A stretch of 64,000 bases of DNA from Burkholderia puraquae (GCF_002099195.1 NZ_NBYX01000002.1:475207-539206), one strand, 5' to 3'; shown: positions 8,319 through 17,548, numbered from the stretch's first letter. Notes: generated from the letters alone by a model not told the origin. A program made the numbers and translations.

Positions 8319-11300
8319 TCAGAACTCGTAGCCGACTTGCGCACGGATGCCCACGTCGCCGACCGACGTGACCGACGTCGCGCCGTTCACCAGCCAGTTG
8401 CCGTTGCGGGAACGGTAGGTCGCACCGGCCGCGATCGCCGAGCCGCTCTTGAAGTTCGCGGCGCCGACCGCGACCACCGTCTTGCCCGGCTGCGACGGCG
8501 TCATGTTCGGCATCGCCATCGCGGCCGCGATACCGGCGTACGCGTTCTTCGCGACGTCGTTGATCGCGCGGTTCGTGTCGTTGAAGCGCTGGTCGACCGA
8601 TTCCATCGCACGGTCGAGCTGGCCCTTCGTCGCCGCGTCCGACGCGTTGATGCCGTCGGCGATGTTGACGAGGCGGCGGTTGCCGGCTTCGGTGCCGTCG
8701 CCGAACGAGACGGTGTTGGCCTCGGTGGCCACCGAGCCTTGGCCGACCGCGATCGAGTTGTTGCCCGATGCCGTCGCGCCCTGGCCGAGCGCCGTGCTGC
8801 CATCGCCCGATGCGACCGAGCCTTGGCCGACAGCCGAACTGTTGTCGCCCGATGCGACCGAGCCTTGGCCGACAGCCGAGCTGTTGTCACCCGACGCGAC
8901 CGAGCCGTTGCCGATGGCCGAGCTGTTCCGGCCCGATGCATCCGCACCTTCGCCGACGACGGTCGAGCCTTCGCCCGTGCCGGGGCCGCCTGCGCCCGGC
9001 CCACCCGTGCCGGGGTCGCCCGGGCTGGTTTCGAGTTCGCCGACACGGCTCGACAGGTCGTCGAAGCGGCCCGACAGATCGCCGTACTGCTTCGCGAACT
9101 GCTCTTGCAGCGCGTACAGCTGGCCCCCGTTGACGGCTTCCATGCTGTCTCGACCGATGAAGCCCGCCGCGACCTGCTTCAGCACCGTTCCGTCCGTGCC
9201 GGCGAAGGTCACGGAATCGAACGACAGGCCGCTGTCGTACGTGACCGCGCCGACTTCCTTGCCCGTGTAGTCGATCAGGCCGGTCGCGCGGAGCTGCGAG
9301 ACGGTCACGACATCGTCGTCGTCCACGCCGTTCGCGACGCCGGACAGCACGCGCGGGCCGCCGCTGCCGGCGAAGTTGACCACCGAGCCTGCGCCGCCCG
9401 CGCCGACCGTGATCATGCCGCTCGTCGCGTCCTGCCGAACGAGGCCGACCGTGCCGCTGCCGAGCTGGTCGGCGAGCTTCTTGATGCCGCCTTCGTTGTC
9501 GGTGACGCGCCCGTTGAGGTTGGTGACGGCGTCGCCGACCGAGTTGACGATCTTCGTGCCGCCGCTACCGTCGCCGACGGTGAAGCGAGGTGCGGAAATC
9601 GAACCGTCGGCATTGACGGTCGAGCCGCCGCCGATCGCCGATGCAACGCTGTCTGCGACACCGTGCAGTTGCGAACCGTTGACGGCGTCGGTGCTTGCCG
9701 TCGAGACGTCGCCGGCGGTGACGCCGGTGAGCTTGCGCGTGCCGGTCTTGCTGCTGAAGTTCACGGCGTTGCCGCCGGTGTTCGCGCCGACGGTGATGTC
9801 GTCGCCCGGGTTGGCCTGCTGGACGAGGCCGACGGTTCCGCTACCGATTTGCTCGGCGAGATCCTTGATTCCGCCTTCGTTGTTCGTGACACGTTCGTCG
9901 AGGTTGGTGACGACGTCGCCGACCGAGTTGACGATCTTCGTGCCGCCGCTGCCATCGCCGACCGTGAATACCGGCGCGGAGATCGAGCCGTCTGCGTTGA
10001 CGGTCGAGCTGCCGCCGATCGCGGATGCGACACTGTCCGCGACACCGTGCAGTTGCGAACCGTTGACGGCGTCGGTGCTTGCCGTCGAAACGTCGCCGGC
10101 CGTGATGCCGGTGAGCTTGCGCGTGCCGGTTTTGCTGCTGAAGTTCACGGCGTTACCGCCGGTGTTCGCGCCGACGGTGATGTCGTCGCCCGGGTTGGCC
10201 TGCTGGACGAGGCCGACGGTACCGCTACCGATCTGCTCGGCGAGATCCTTGATTCCGCCTTCGTTGCTCGTAACGCGATCATTGAGGTTGGTAACAGCGC
10301 CACCGACCGAGTTGACGATCTTCGTGCCGCCGCTGCCGTCGCCGACCGTAAATACCGGCGCGGAGATCGAGCCGTCTGCGTTGACGGTCGAGCTGCCGCC
10401 GATCGCGGATGCGACACTGTCCGCGACACCGTGCAGTTGCGAACCGTTGACGGCGTCGGTGCTTGCCGTCGAGACGTCGCCGGCGGTGACGCCGGTGAGC
10501 TTGCGCGTGCCGGTCTTGCTGCTGAAGTTCACGGCGTTACCGCCGGTGTTCGCGCCGACGGTGATGTCGTCGCCCGGGTTGGCCTGCTGGACGAGGCCGA
10601 CGGTACCGCTACCGATCTGCTCGGCGAGGTCCTTGATTCCGCCTTCGTTGTTCGTGACACGCTCGTCGAGGTTGGTGACGACGTCGCCGACCGAGTTGAC
10701 GATCTTCGTGCCGCCGCTGCCGTCGCCGACCGTAAATACCGGCGCGGAGATCGAGCCGTCTGCGTTGACGGTCGAGCTGCCGCCGATCGCCGACGCGACG
10801 CTGTCCGCAACGCCGTGCAGTTGCGACCCATTGATCGCATCGGTGCTGCCCGCTGATACATCCCCGGCCGTGATGCCGGTGAGCTTGCGCGTGCCAGCCG
10901 TGCCGGTGAAGTTCACGGCTGCGCCGTCGGTGTTCGCGCCGACGGTGATGTCGTCGCCCGGGTTGGCCTGCTGGACGAGGCCGACGGTACCGCTACCGAT
11001 CTGCTCGGCAAGATCCTTGATTCCGCCTTCGTTGTTCGTGACACGCTCGTCGAGGTTGGTGACGGCGTCGCCGACCGAGTTGACGATCTTCGTGCCGCCG
11101 CTGCCGTCGCCGACCGTGAATACCGGCGCGGAGATCGAGCCGTCTGCGTTGACGGTCGAGCTGCCGCCGATCGCCGACGCGACGCTGTCCGCAACGCCGT
11201 GCAGTTGCGACCCATTGATCGCATCGGTGCTGCCCGCTGATACATCCCCGGCGGTGATGCCGGTGAGCTTGCGCGTGCCCGTCGTGCCGGTGAAGTTCAC

Positions 11301-13205
11301 GGCTGCGCCGTCGGTGTTCGCGCCGACGGTGATGTCGTCGCCCGGGTTGGCCTGCTGGACGAGGCCGACGGTTCCGCTGCCGATTTGCTCGGCGAGGTCC
11401 TTGATTCCGCCTTCGTTGTTCGTGACACGCTCGTCGAGGTTGGTGACGACGTCGCCGACCGAGTTGACGATCTTCGTGCCACCGCTGCCGTCGCCGACCG
11501 TAAATACCGGCGCGGAGATCGAACCGTCTGCATTGACGGTCGAGCTGCCGCCGATCGCCGACGCGACGCTGTCCGCAACGCCGTGCAGTTGCGACCCATT
11601 GATCGCATCGGTGCTGCCCGCTGATACATCCCCGGCGGTGATGCCGGTGAGCTTGCGCGTGCCCGTCTTGCTGCTGAAGTTCACGGCCGTGCCGTCGGTA
11701 TCCGCGCCGACGGTGATGTCGTCGCCCGGGGCAGCTTGCTGGACGAGGCCGAGCGTGCCGTCCGACAGGCCGGCAAGTTGATCGTTGATCTTCGAAATGT
11801 CGCCGGTATGGGTCGCGATGTCGTTCTTCGCGGCCGCCATGTCGGCATTGAGCCCGGCTACCTGGGTGTTGGTGGTCGACAGCGCCGAGTTGGTTGCGGC
11901 GAGCGTGGTGTTGGTGGTCGACAGTGCCGAGTTCGTCGCGGCAATCGACGCATTCGTCGTCGACAGCCCGGCGTTCATCTGGCCGACGTTCACAGCGTCA
12001 CTGCTGTCCAAGCCGGCGTCCACATTTGTAATGCGTCGCCGGAGCGCTGATGAGCCGACGGAGACAGTGTTGTTCGCATCGGCGATGCTGCCGTAACCTA
12101 GCGCGATCGACGAGGTGCCGCTCACCGTCGCGCCCATACCCAACGCTACGCCTCTCCAGCCGTCGGCCGTGCTACCGGATCCCACGGCAACGCCGGAGCC
12201 CCCCATGACGCTGGCGTTGGCGCCCACGACCGTTGCGCCGGAGCCCGTATGCTTTGCGTTCGTTCCGATCATGATCGTGCCGGTGCCGGCAGCCGAGGCG
12301 CCGCTGCCGATTGCGATCGATCCCGAAGGATTGGTCACGCCGCCGTTGTAAACGTTGGCGCCGGGACCAATGGCGATGCCGTCCGTGGTGCTGGCAGTCG
12401 CGGCGGCCCCGGTGCTGTTGACCTTGAAGTAGGTATCGGCGACTTTCGTCGACAGTGCCGTGTTCGTGGCGGCGAGCGCGGTATTGGTGGTCGACAGCGC
12501 GGCGTTCGTCGCGGCGATCGATGCATTCGTCGTCGAGAGGCCAGCGTTCATCTGGCCGAAATTGACGGCGTCGTTTGCTTCCGTGCCGGCGGCTACATTG
12601 ACGATCTGGCGGGTAAATGATCGGCCATCACGGTTGTTGACCGCGCCTACCGAGACGGTATTCGCGCGGTCGGCTAGAGAACTGTCGCCCAGGGCAACGG
12701 AGTTGTTGGCGCGTGCTTCGCTCACGGACCCGATGGCGACCGAGTTGTTTCCGCCGGCGAAGGCGCCGCGCCCGCCATTCGCATCGGTGCCCGTCGCGCC
12801 GCCGATCGCGACGGACCAGTTTCCCGTTGCACGCGTATAGGAGCCCAGCGCCGTCGCGGAGGTGCCTGTCGCGCTGGCGGCTCCCGTTGTCCCGGTACCG
12901 AACTTCACCAAATCGGTGAGTTCGGTGGAGGTCGCCATCGTTCCGACTGAACCCATCGTGCCGATCGAGCCCGAGTCCGTTGCCTTGCACACGCCAGCCG
13001 CATCGACCGTCCCGCTCGACCCATCGGCCGCCGTACACACTTCCGCCGCTGCCGCACTACCGATCGCCGCGCTACCCAGCGCGATCGCGACCACCGCCCG
13101 CCGCGCTGCGCGCGACGAACCCTTCGAATGCGACTTCGCCGTCTCGGCCACGGCCGTCCACGTGTTCGTCGCAGCGTTCCAGATGTTGCGATAGGTCTTG
13201 TTCAT
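8319..13205 (-). CDS. Trimeric autotransporter adhesin, complete
   Basis: This is a 1628-residue TAA. It opens with an extended signal peptide (MNKTYRNIWNAATNTW...) and predicted cleavage after the Ala-rich segment near residues 50-54. The mature N-terminus carries two Cys residues about 15 apart (EVCTAADG, GVCKATDS) that could form a disulfide. Next come YadA-type head repeats, coiled-coil stretches of LSTTNASIAATN type, six tandem 128-residue stalk modules, a second set of 14-residue head repeats (GQGSVASGDNSSAV) and a YadA anchor ending in GYEF. A strong Shine-Dalgarno (AAGGAG, complement of 13214-13219) sits 8 nt before the ATG. The protein is surface-exposed as a trimer; binding target and virulence role cannot be read from sequence. 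Confidence 0.97.
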   Translation of the reverse strand: MNKTYRNIWNAATNTWTAVAETAKSHSKGSSRAARRAVVAIALGSAAIGSAAAAEVCTAADGSSGTVDAAGVCKATDSGSIGTMGSVGTMATSTELTDLVKFGTGTTGAASATGTSATALGSYTRATGNWSVAIGGATGTDANGGRGAFAGGNNSVAIGSVSEARANNSVALGDSSLADRANTVSVGAVNNRDGRSFTRQIVNVAAGTEANDAVNFGQMNAGLSTTNASIAATNAALSTTNTALAATNTALSTKVADTYFKVNSTGAAATASTTDGIAIGPGANVYNGGVTNPSGSIAIGSGASAAGTGTIMIGTNAKHTGSGATVVGANASVMGGSGVAVGSGSTADGWRGVALGMGATVSGTSSIALGYGSIADANNTVSVGSSALRRRITNVDAGLDSSDAVNVGQMNAGLSTTNASIAATNSALSTTNTTLAATNSALSTTNTQVAGLNADMAAAKNDIATHTGDISKINDQLAGLSDGTLGLVQQAAPGDDITVGADTDGTAVNFSSKTGTRKLTGITAGDVSAGSTDAINGSQLHGVADSVASAIGGSSTVNADGSISAPVFTVGDGSGGTKIVNSVGDVVTNLDERVTNNEGGIKDLAEQIGSGTVGLVQQANPGDDITVGANTDGAAVNFTGTTGTRKLTGITAGDVSAGSTDAINGSQLHGVADSVASAIGGSSTVNADGSISAPVFTVGDGSGGTKIVNSVGDAVTNLDERVTNNEGGIKDLAEQIGSGTVGLVQQANPGDDITVGANTDGAAVNFTGTAGTRKLTGITAGDVSAGSTDAINGSQLHGVADSVASAIGGSSTVNADGSISAPVFTVGDGSGGTKIVNSVGDVVTNLDERVTNNEGGIKDLAEQIGSGTVGLVQQANPGDDITVGANTGGNAVNFSSKTGTRKLTGVTAGDVSTASTDAVNGSQLHGVADSVASAIGGSSTVNADGSISAPVFTVGDGSGGTKIVNSVGGAVTNLNDRVTSNEGGIKDLAEQIGSGTVGLVQQANPGDDITVGANTGGNAVNFSSKTGTRKLTGITAGDVSTASTDAVNGSQLHGVADSVASAIGGSSTVNADGSISAPVFTVGDGSGGTKIVNSVGDVVTNLDERVTNNEGGIKDLAEQIGSGTVGLVQQANPGDDITVGANTGGNAVNFSSKTGTRKLTGVTAGDVSTASTDAVNGSQLHGVADSVASAIGGGSTVNADGSISAPRFTVGDGSGGTKIVNSVGDAVTNLNGRVTDNEGGIKKLADQLGSGTVGLVRQDATSGMITVGAGGAGSVVNFAGSGGPRVLSGVANGVDDDDVVTVSQLRATGLIDYTGKEVGAVTYDSGLSFDSVTFAGTDGTVLKQVAAGFIGRDSMEAVNGGQLYALQEQFAKQYGDLSGRFDDLSSRVGELETSPGDPGTGGPGAGGPGTGEGSTVVGEGADASGRNSSAIGNGSVASGDNSSAVGQGSVASGDNSSAVGQGSVASGDGSTALGQGATASGNNSIAVGQGSVATEANTVSFGDGTEAGNRRLVNIADGINASDAATKGQLDRAMESVDQRFNDTNRAINDVAKNAYAGIAAAMAMPNMTPSQPGKTVVAVGAANFKSGSAIAAGATYRSRNGNWLVNGATSVTSVGDVGIRAQVGYEF
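9437..11740 (-). repeat. Six tandem 384-bp repeats in the second adhesin
   Basis: The same landmark (GGACGAGGCC or a close variant) recurs at 11741, 11357, 10973, 10589, 10205, 9821 and 9437, exactly 384 bp apart. This encodes six 128-residue stalk units. Copies differ at few positions: the NFTGT versus NFSSK variant and the GDVSAGS versus GDVSTAS variant define two sub-types, with the AGS type on the N-terminal side and the TAS type on the C-terminal side. This points to recent unequal crossing-over, and copy number is expected to vary among strains. Confidence 0.95.
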
Positions 13206-13220
13206 TTGCCCTACTCCTTA

Positions 13221-13320
13221 CGGTTTGTCAGTTCACAAACCGATGGTAGGGATCGGCCTCGTCCTAATCAGTCGTCCGAGGCTGATTCGAGATAGCGCTT
13301 GTGTAGGCCCAGTCCTACAC
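13221..13320. promoter_or_regulatory. Three inverted repeats upstream of the second adhesin
   Basis: In the 201-nt gap before the adhesin there are CGGTTTGT-N6-ACAAACCG (13221-13242), AATCAG-N10-CTGATT (13266-13287) and GTGTAGG-N6-CCTACAC (13301-13320). All arms are perfect. Placement just upstream of the ribosome site suggests operators and promoter. LuxR-type response regulators commonly bind such dyads, so the neighbouring regulators are the natural candidates; this is inference. Confidence 0.5.
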
Positions 13321-13364
13321 GCGTGCGGCGGCCTGGCGGGCGTGGCCCGCGAGACGCAAACAGA

Positions 13365-13396
13365 AAGGGGAGAAAAGTCCGGCCAGCGACGGCCGG
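13365..13396 (-). terminator. Terminator of the hybrid kinase gene
   Basis: Read on the minus strand, CCGGCC-N6-GGCCGG is followed by a T/C-rich run (ACTTTTCTCCC), 10 nt after the kinase stop codon. It separates the kinase from the adhesin transcript. Confidence 0.65.
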
Positions 13397-13406
13397 CGAG
13401 CGGTAT

Positions 13407-16400
13407 TCAGGCAGAAGGCGCTTGCGTCGCGCGTCGCTCGAGCGCGTCCCGCGCAAGGCTTTCCACTTCCGCGAGCCGTGCATCGAACGACGCCATGTCG
13501 CCTTCATGCACGATCGCCTGCAACGCGCCGACCGCATCGGCCACCGCGTGCTCGTGAATCGTCGCGAACGCGCCGCGCAGCGAATGCAGTTCATGGCGCA
13601 GTGCCGGGGTATCGCCGCGCGCTACCGCATCGCGTGCTGCCGGCAGCGACTGCGCGAGACTCGCGTCGAGCAGCGCATGCACGTCCGGCGGCAGCGGGCC
13701 TTCGGCCAGATCGACGAGCGTGCGCGCGGCCGCAGCCCGCGCAGGCACCGCATGCGCATGCCGCCGCACGGTGCGGTCGATCGTCTCCAGCAGCACCGGC
13801 TTCACCAGCACCGCGACGATCCCCGCTTCCGCACAGCGCGCATGCTCGGCCGCGCTCGCATGCGCGGTGACCGCGACCACCGGCAGCTCCGGATACTGCG
13901 CGCGCAGCACGCGGGCCAGCGTGTAGCCGTCCATCCCCGGCATGTTCAGATCGGTCATCACGAGGTCGTAGCGCGTATCGGTACAGCGCCGCAACGCGGA
14001 CGCCCCTTCCTCGGCCGCGTCCGCCGCGTAGCCGAGCGTGACGAGCTGCCCCTGCAGCAGCTTGCGGTTCACCGGATGATCGTCGACCACCAGCACGCGC
14101 GCGGTGACCGACGGAAGCGCTGCTGCATCGTCGGCACGCGCCGCGTCCTGCGCGGCGATCTGCTCGCCGCTCGCCGCCTGCAGCGGTAGCGTGACGACGA
14201 ACGTGCTGCCGTGGCCGGCTTCGCTCTTCACGTCGATCGCGCCGTGCATCATCTGCGTGAGCTGCTTCGTCAGCGCGAGCCCGAGGCCCGTGCCGCCGTA
14301 GCGCCGCGTGATCGACGTGTCGGCCTGCGTAAACGGGCGGAACAGCGTTGCGCGTTGTTCGTCGGTCATCCCGATGCCCGTGTCGCTGACGCCGATCGCG
14401 ATCGGCGAAGCGGGATCGGTGTCGTCGCGCAGGTACACCTCGAGCGTGATTTCGCCGTGGTTCGTGAACTTGATCGCGTTGCCGACGAGGTTCGCGGCGA
14501 TCTGCCGGATGCGCGTCGGGTCGCCGAGATAGCGGGGCGCGAGCGCGTCGTCGACGAACACGTCGAATTGCAGCCCCTTCGCGGTGGCCAGCGGCTCGAA
14601 CATCGCGCCGGTTTGCCGGATCGTGTCGGCGAGATCGAACGGGATCGCCTCGATCGTCATCTGGCCGGCCTCGATCTTCGACAGGTCGAGGATGTCGTTG
14701 ATCAGGTCGAGCAGCACCGACGACGCGCCTTCGACCGTATGCAGCCGCTCGCGCTGCGTGTCGGCGAGCGGCTCGCGGCCGATCAGTTCGAGATTGCCGA
14801 GGATCGCGTTCAGCGGCGTGCGGATCTCGTGGCTCATCGTCGCGAGGAATGCGGATTTCGCGTTGTTCGCCGCGTCGGCCGCCTGCCGCGCGTTGTCGAG
14901 CGCGCGTTCGACGTTCTTCTGCGACGTGATGTCGGAGAAGTTGCACAGCACGGCGTCCGTATCGCGGTAGCGTGTGCGCACGAGGCTGGCGAGCAGGTCG
15001 ACCGCATTGCCGTTCGCGGTGGGCAGCGATACGTGCAGGCCCGACTGCCACGCGTCGGTCTCGGCCGAGCGGTCGAAGCGCGCGAGCAGCCGCGCCGGCA
15101 GCGACGGCCCGCCCGCGCGGCGCGCGTCGTAGTCTCGCATCGTGTCGTTCTGCAGCAGCACGGTGCCGTCGGCGAGCGCCAGCAGCGCGATGCCGGACGG
15201 CGCGGCCTCGACGATCGTGCGGTTCAGGTTCTCGCTGTCGATCACGCGGCGGCGGCGCGCTTCGTCGGGCTTCAGCACGCGGTGGTCGAAACGCACCAGC
15301 AGCCACCACACGAGTGCGATTACGGCCAGCATGATCGCCGCGTAGCCGCCGGCGCGCAGGCCGATCGTCGCGAGCAGCGAGCGCAGCGAGAACGCCTGCA
15401 CGAGCGTCCAGTCGGTGTCGGGGATCGGCTGGCTCAGCGCGAACAGGCCGTCGCCGAACGCGGTGCGCGGGCCGCCGTTGCCGAGCGCCGCGCGCGTGCG
15501 CGCGCCGAGGCGTTCGACCGACGCGAGCGTCGCGTCGTCGTCGGCCGCGGTGCCGGTACGCAGCAGCGTGCGGCCGCCGGCGTCGGCGACGATCGCGGCG
15601 TCGGTCGTTTCGCCCACGGCCAGGCGCGTGCGCAGCACGTCGACGGGCAGCGTCGACAGGAACACCACGCGCGGCGTGTGTCCGTCATAGACGGCGCCGG
15701 CGATCCGGAACACGTCGCGCCGCTGCACCGGATCGTAGACGGGCGGGTGCCATTCGTATTGCCCGGGTGGTGGCGTACTGATGCCGGCCGCGACTTTCGC
15801 GACGAGCGTCTGCGCATTGGTATTCGGCGAAGCGGTCAGCGGATCGGCCGGCACGGGCTCCGGAATGACGACCGCGAAGCTGCGGTCGGGGCGGTACGCG
15901 TAGCCGGCGATTGCGCGGTCGGCGTCGTGTTTCGCGACATAGGCACCGACGCGGTAGCTCATGTCGCTCGCCATCGCGAGATCGTGCGCATAGCGCTCGG
16001 CCGGCTGCGCGGGCGACAGGTCGGCCAGCACCAGCGTGGGCGGGAAGGTCGGGCTGCCCTGGATCACGAGCCGGCCGTGCCCGGCCGCGAGCGCGGCCAC
16101 GCGGGCGGGGTCGGTCGGGCGCGCGTTCCACACGGCTTCGTCGTGCGTGACGAGCGTGTCCATGCCCGTCGTGCGCATCTTGAATTCGAACTGGACGAGG
16201 AACTGGCGCACCGCGAACGTCGTGTAGCGCGCCTGGATCGCTTCGCGCGCCATCGTGTACAGCATCAGCCCGCTGGCGAGCAGGATCGCGACGGTCACGG
16301 CAACGCCGCCGCCATACAGCAGCGCGCGCTGGCGGCGGCCGGCCGGCGTGGGTTCGGCGGCCGGGCCGGCGGCGGGGCGGGATCGATCGGGTGCGGCGCG

Positions 16401-16409
16401 GTGGTCCAT
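13407..16409 (-). CDS. Hybrid sensor histidine kinase with receiver and HPt domains
   Basis: This is a 1000-residue inner-membrane kinase. One transmembrane helix (about 28-50), a large periplasmic sensor region (about 52-365, CHASE4-like in feel) and a second helix (about 370-395) precede a PAS-like domain (about 410-505). HisKA has H527 in MSHEIRTPLNA. The HATPase includes the N-box (NLVGNAIKF) and GTGLGLAL. The receiver has phospho-acceptor D820 (MTDLNMPG), and the C-terminal HPt has H942 in HSLRGAF. This is a complete His-Asp-His chain that needs an external Asp regulator. The start at 16409 places the first helix correctly; an open frame continues upstream to 16553. I recall a kinase at the equivalent B. 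cenocepacia position (BCAM0227) being linked to the diffusible signal BDSF; that link is memory, not sequence evidence. Confidence 0.93.
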   Translation of the reverse strand: MDHRAAPDRSRPAAGPAAEPTPAGRRQRALLYGGGVAVTVAILLASGLMLYTMAREAIQARYTTFAVRQFLVQFEFKMRTTGMDTLVTHDEAVWNARPTDPARVAALAAGHGRLVIQGSPTFPPTLVLADLSPAQPAERYAHDLAMASDMSYRVGAYVAKHDADRAIAGYAYRPDRSFAVVIPEPVPADPLTASPNTNAQTLVAKVAAGISTPPPGQYEWHPPVYDPVQRRDVFRIAGAVYDGHTPRVVFLSTLPVDVLRTRLAVGETTDAAIVADAGGRTLLRTGTAADDDATLASVERLGARTRAALGNGGPRTAFGDGLFALSQPIPDTDWTLVQAFSLRSLLATIGLRAGGYAAIMLAVIALVWWLLVRFDHRVLKPDEARRRRVIDSENLNRTIVEAAPSGIALLALADGTVLLQNDTMRDYDARRAGGPSLPARLLARFDRSAETDAWQSGLHVSLPTANGNAVDLLASLVRTRYRDTDAVLCNFSDITSQKNVERALDNARQAADAANNAKSAFLATMSHEIRTPLNAILGNLELIGREPLADTQRERLHTVEGASSVLLDLINDILDLSKIEAGQMTIEAIPFDLADTIRQTGAMFEPLATAKGLQFDVFVDDALAPRYLGDPTRIRQIAANLVGNAIKFTNHGEITLEVYLRDDTDPASPIAIGVSDTGIGMTDEQRATLFRPFTQADTSITRRYGGTGLGLALTKQLTQMMHGAIDVKSEAGHGSTFVVTLPLQAASGEQIAAQDAARADDAAALPSVTARVLVVDDHPVNRKLLQGQLVTLGYAADAAEEGASALRRCTDTRYDLVMTDLNMPGMDGYTLARVLRAQYPELPVVAVTAHASAAEHARCAEAGIVAVLVKPVLLETIDRTVRRHAHAVPARAAAARTLVDLAEGPLPPDVHALLDASLAQSLPAARDAVARGDTPALRHELHSLRGAFATIHEHAVADAVGALQAIVHEGDMASFDARLAEVESLARDALERRATQAPSA

Positions 16410-16515
16410 CGGGGCGGGGCGGTCGGCCAAGGTGCCCCCATGATAATGGAGTCCGATCACCGCGCAATGGGGCCTGTCAGGCTTGCGAGGGCGCGCGCCG
16501 CGCGCGGCGACGCGT

Positions 16516-17307
16516 TTATCGTCGCGGGTCGGGGGTGTCCGGAGAGGGCGCACCCGGCTCGCACGTGACGAGCCGGTACCCGAAGCCGTACATCGTCATC
16601 ATCCGCACGCCGTGCCGCCCGTCGAGTTCGAGCCGGTCGCGCAGGTACGCGACGTGCGTGTCGAGCCGCCGGCTCTGCGACGCGACGAGCGAGCCCCACA
16701 CGAGCTGGCTCACGTGCGCGCGATCGAGCGCACGGCCCAGGTTCAGGAAGAACGCGGTCGCGATCTGGAAATGCTTCTCGGTCAGCACGTGCTCGCGGCC
16801 GGCGACGTTCACGCTGCGTGCGGCCGTGTCGAATTCGAAGCAGCCGATCCGCCAGTGGCGATGATGCGTCGCGCGGTGATGCGACCACCTGAGCCACGTC
16901 GCGATGCTGGCGATCAGCGTGTCGGCCGGCGACACGTAGGGCAGGTGCTCGTTCGAGCCTGCCATGAAGCACGCGCTGCGCGACGCGTCGGCATCGCGCT
17001 GGCTGATCGACACGATCGCGACCGTGCCGGCAAAGCGCGCGCGCAGTGCGCGGATCGCGTCGAGCGTGCGGCAGCACGCCGTTTCGCATTGCACGATGAA
17101 CAGGTCGAACGACCGCGTGTCGCAGGTCGCGAGCAGGTCGGACAGATACTCGAAGCGCGCTGGACGGTAGCCTGACTTGCGCAGGATGTCGTCGATGCGC
17201 AGGCGATCGTAGCCGTAGCCGGCGCGGCGCAGCCGATCGTCGAACGCGCTGCGGCTCGGGTGGTCGATCGTCAGGATCGCGATGGAAGTGGTGGGTGTTT
17301 CGATCAC
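16516..17307 (-). CDS. OmpR/PhoB-type regulator with a degenerate receiver
   Basis: This is a 263-residue protein. The C-terminal winged helix (about 150-250: LTEKHFQIATAFFL, LDTHVAYLRDRLEL, MYGFGYRL) is a clear OmpR/PhoB DNA-binding domain. The N-terminal half follows the receiver pattern but is altered. The segment matching DLVLLDLxLP reads DLFIVQCETA, so the phospho-acceptor Asp is Gln. The conserved Lys of the KPF motif is replaced (LPYVSPADTL), and the acidic pair is reduced to ID-H. It lies about 106 nt upstream of the hybrid kinase on the same strand, so the two are probably co-transcribed. It may act independently of phosphorylation, by dimerisation, ligand binding or partner contact. 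Confidence 0.9.
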   Translation of the reverse strand: MIETPTTSIAILTIDHPSRSAFDDRLRRAGYGYDRLRIDDILRKSGYRPARFEYLSDLLATCDTRSFDLFIVQCETACCRTLDAIRALRARFAGTVAIVSISQRDADASRSACFMAGSNEHLPYVSPADTLIASIATWLRWSHHRATHHRHWRIGCFEFDTAARSVNVAGREHVLTEKHFQIATAFFLNLGRALDRAHVSQLVWGSLVASQSRRLDTHVAYLRDRLELDGRHGVRMMTMYGFGYRLVTCEPGAPSPDTPDPRR

Positions 17308-17421
17308 GATGCGGGCGGGCGAAGCTGGCGCGGAGCGGAAGCGGCGCGCGTTCGCGATCGGATGAAGGGAAGCGGGATCATGGCCGGACGGGTTCCGGGC
17401 GGTTTCGGCGCGATGCCGTTC

Positions 17422-17497
17422 AAAAAAAGTCCCGCCGCGGAGGGCGGGAAAATATCGACTATGGAGCCTGTACTCCCGGAGGCAACGGAGAACAAGC
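17422..17497 (-). ncRNA. Predicted sRNA or leader A, about 76 nt
   Basis: A promoter-like element (17504-17548) is followed on the minus strand by about 75 nt and then an intrinsic terminator. Its stem TCCCGCC/GGCGGGA with a 6-nt loop (17430-17449) is followed by AC and seven T residues. The transcript would contain GTTGCCTCC and a GGAG-TACAGG-CTCC hairpin. It shares the GTACAGG segment and general layout with element C at 29.1 kb. It ends 115 nt before the start of the OmpR-type regulator, so it may be a free sRNA or a terminated leader of that operon. No protein-coding frame is convincing here. Confidence 0.55.
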
Positions 17498-17503
17498 AGG
17501 CCG

Positions 17504-17548
17504 ATTGTGGTCGGTTCGGAGTCTGAAGAAAATCAGCCCAGTCTGAAA
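17504..17548 (-). promoter_or_regulatory. Shared palindrome promoter, copy A
   Basis: On the minus strand TTTCAGACTGGGCTGATT (complement of 17531-17548) is followed by exactly 21 nt and then CACAAT (complement of 17504-17509), a -10-like hexamer. The same palindrome and spacing occur at 23050, 29067 and 25465. There is no good -35, which suggests activator dependence. Confidence 0.6.

Noticed and set aside
7326..10856. 1176-codon plus-strand open frame across the second LuxR-type and adhesin genes
   Set aside because: Crosses two minus-strand genes with clear domains; composition is Arg/Asp/Ala-rich shadow sequence.
9437..11740. Regular 384-bp repeats considered as a CRISPR or satellite array
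   Set aside because: Units are coding, in frame, lack spacers and give a typical adhesin stalk.
13266..13287. AATCAG-N10-CTGATT considered as a fifth copy of the sRNA promoter palindrome
   Set aside because: Spacer is 10 nt instead of 6, TCAGAC is absent and no -10 hexamer lies 21 nt away on either strand.
14211..16568. 785-codon plus-strand open frame opposite the hybrid kinase
   Set aside because: Shadow of a high-GC gene: Arg/His-rich, no motifs, while the minus strand carries every kinase motif.
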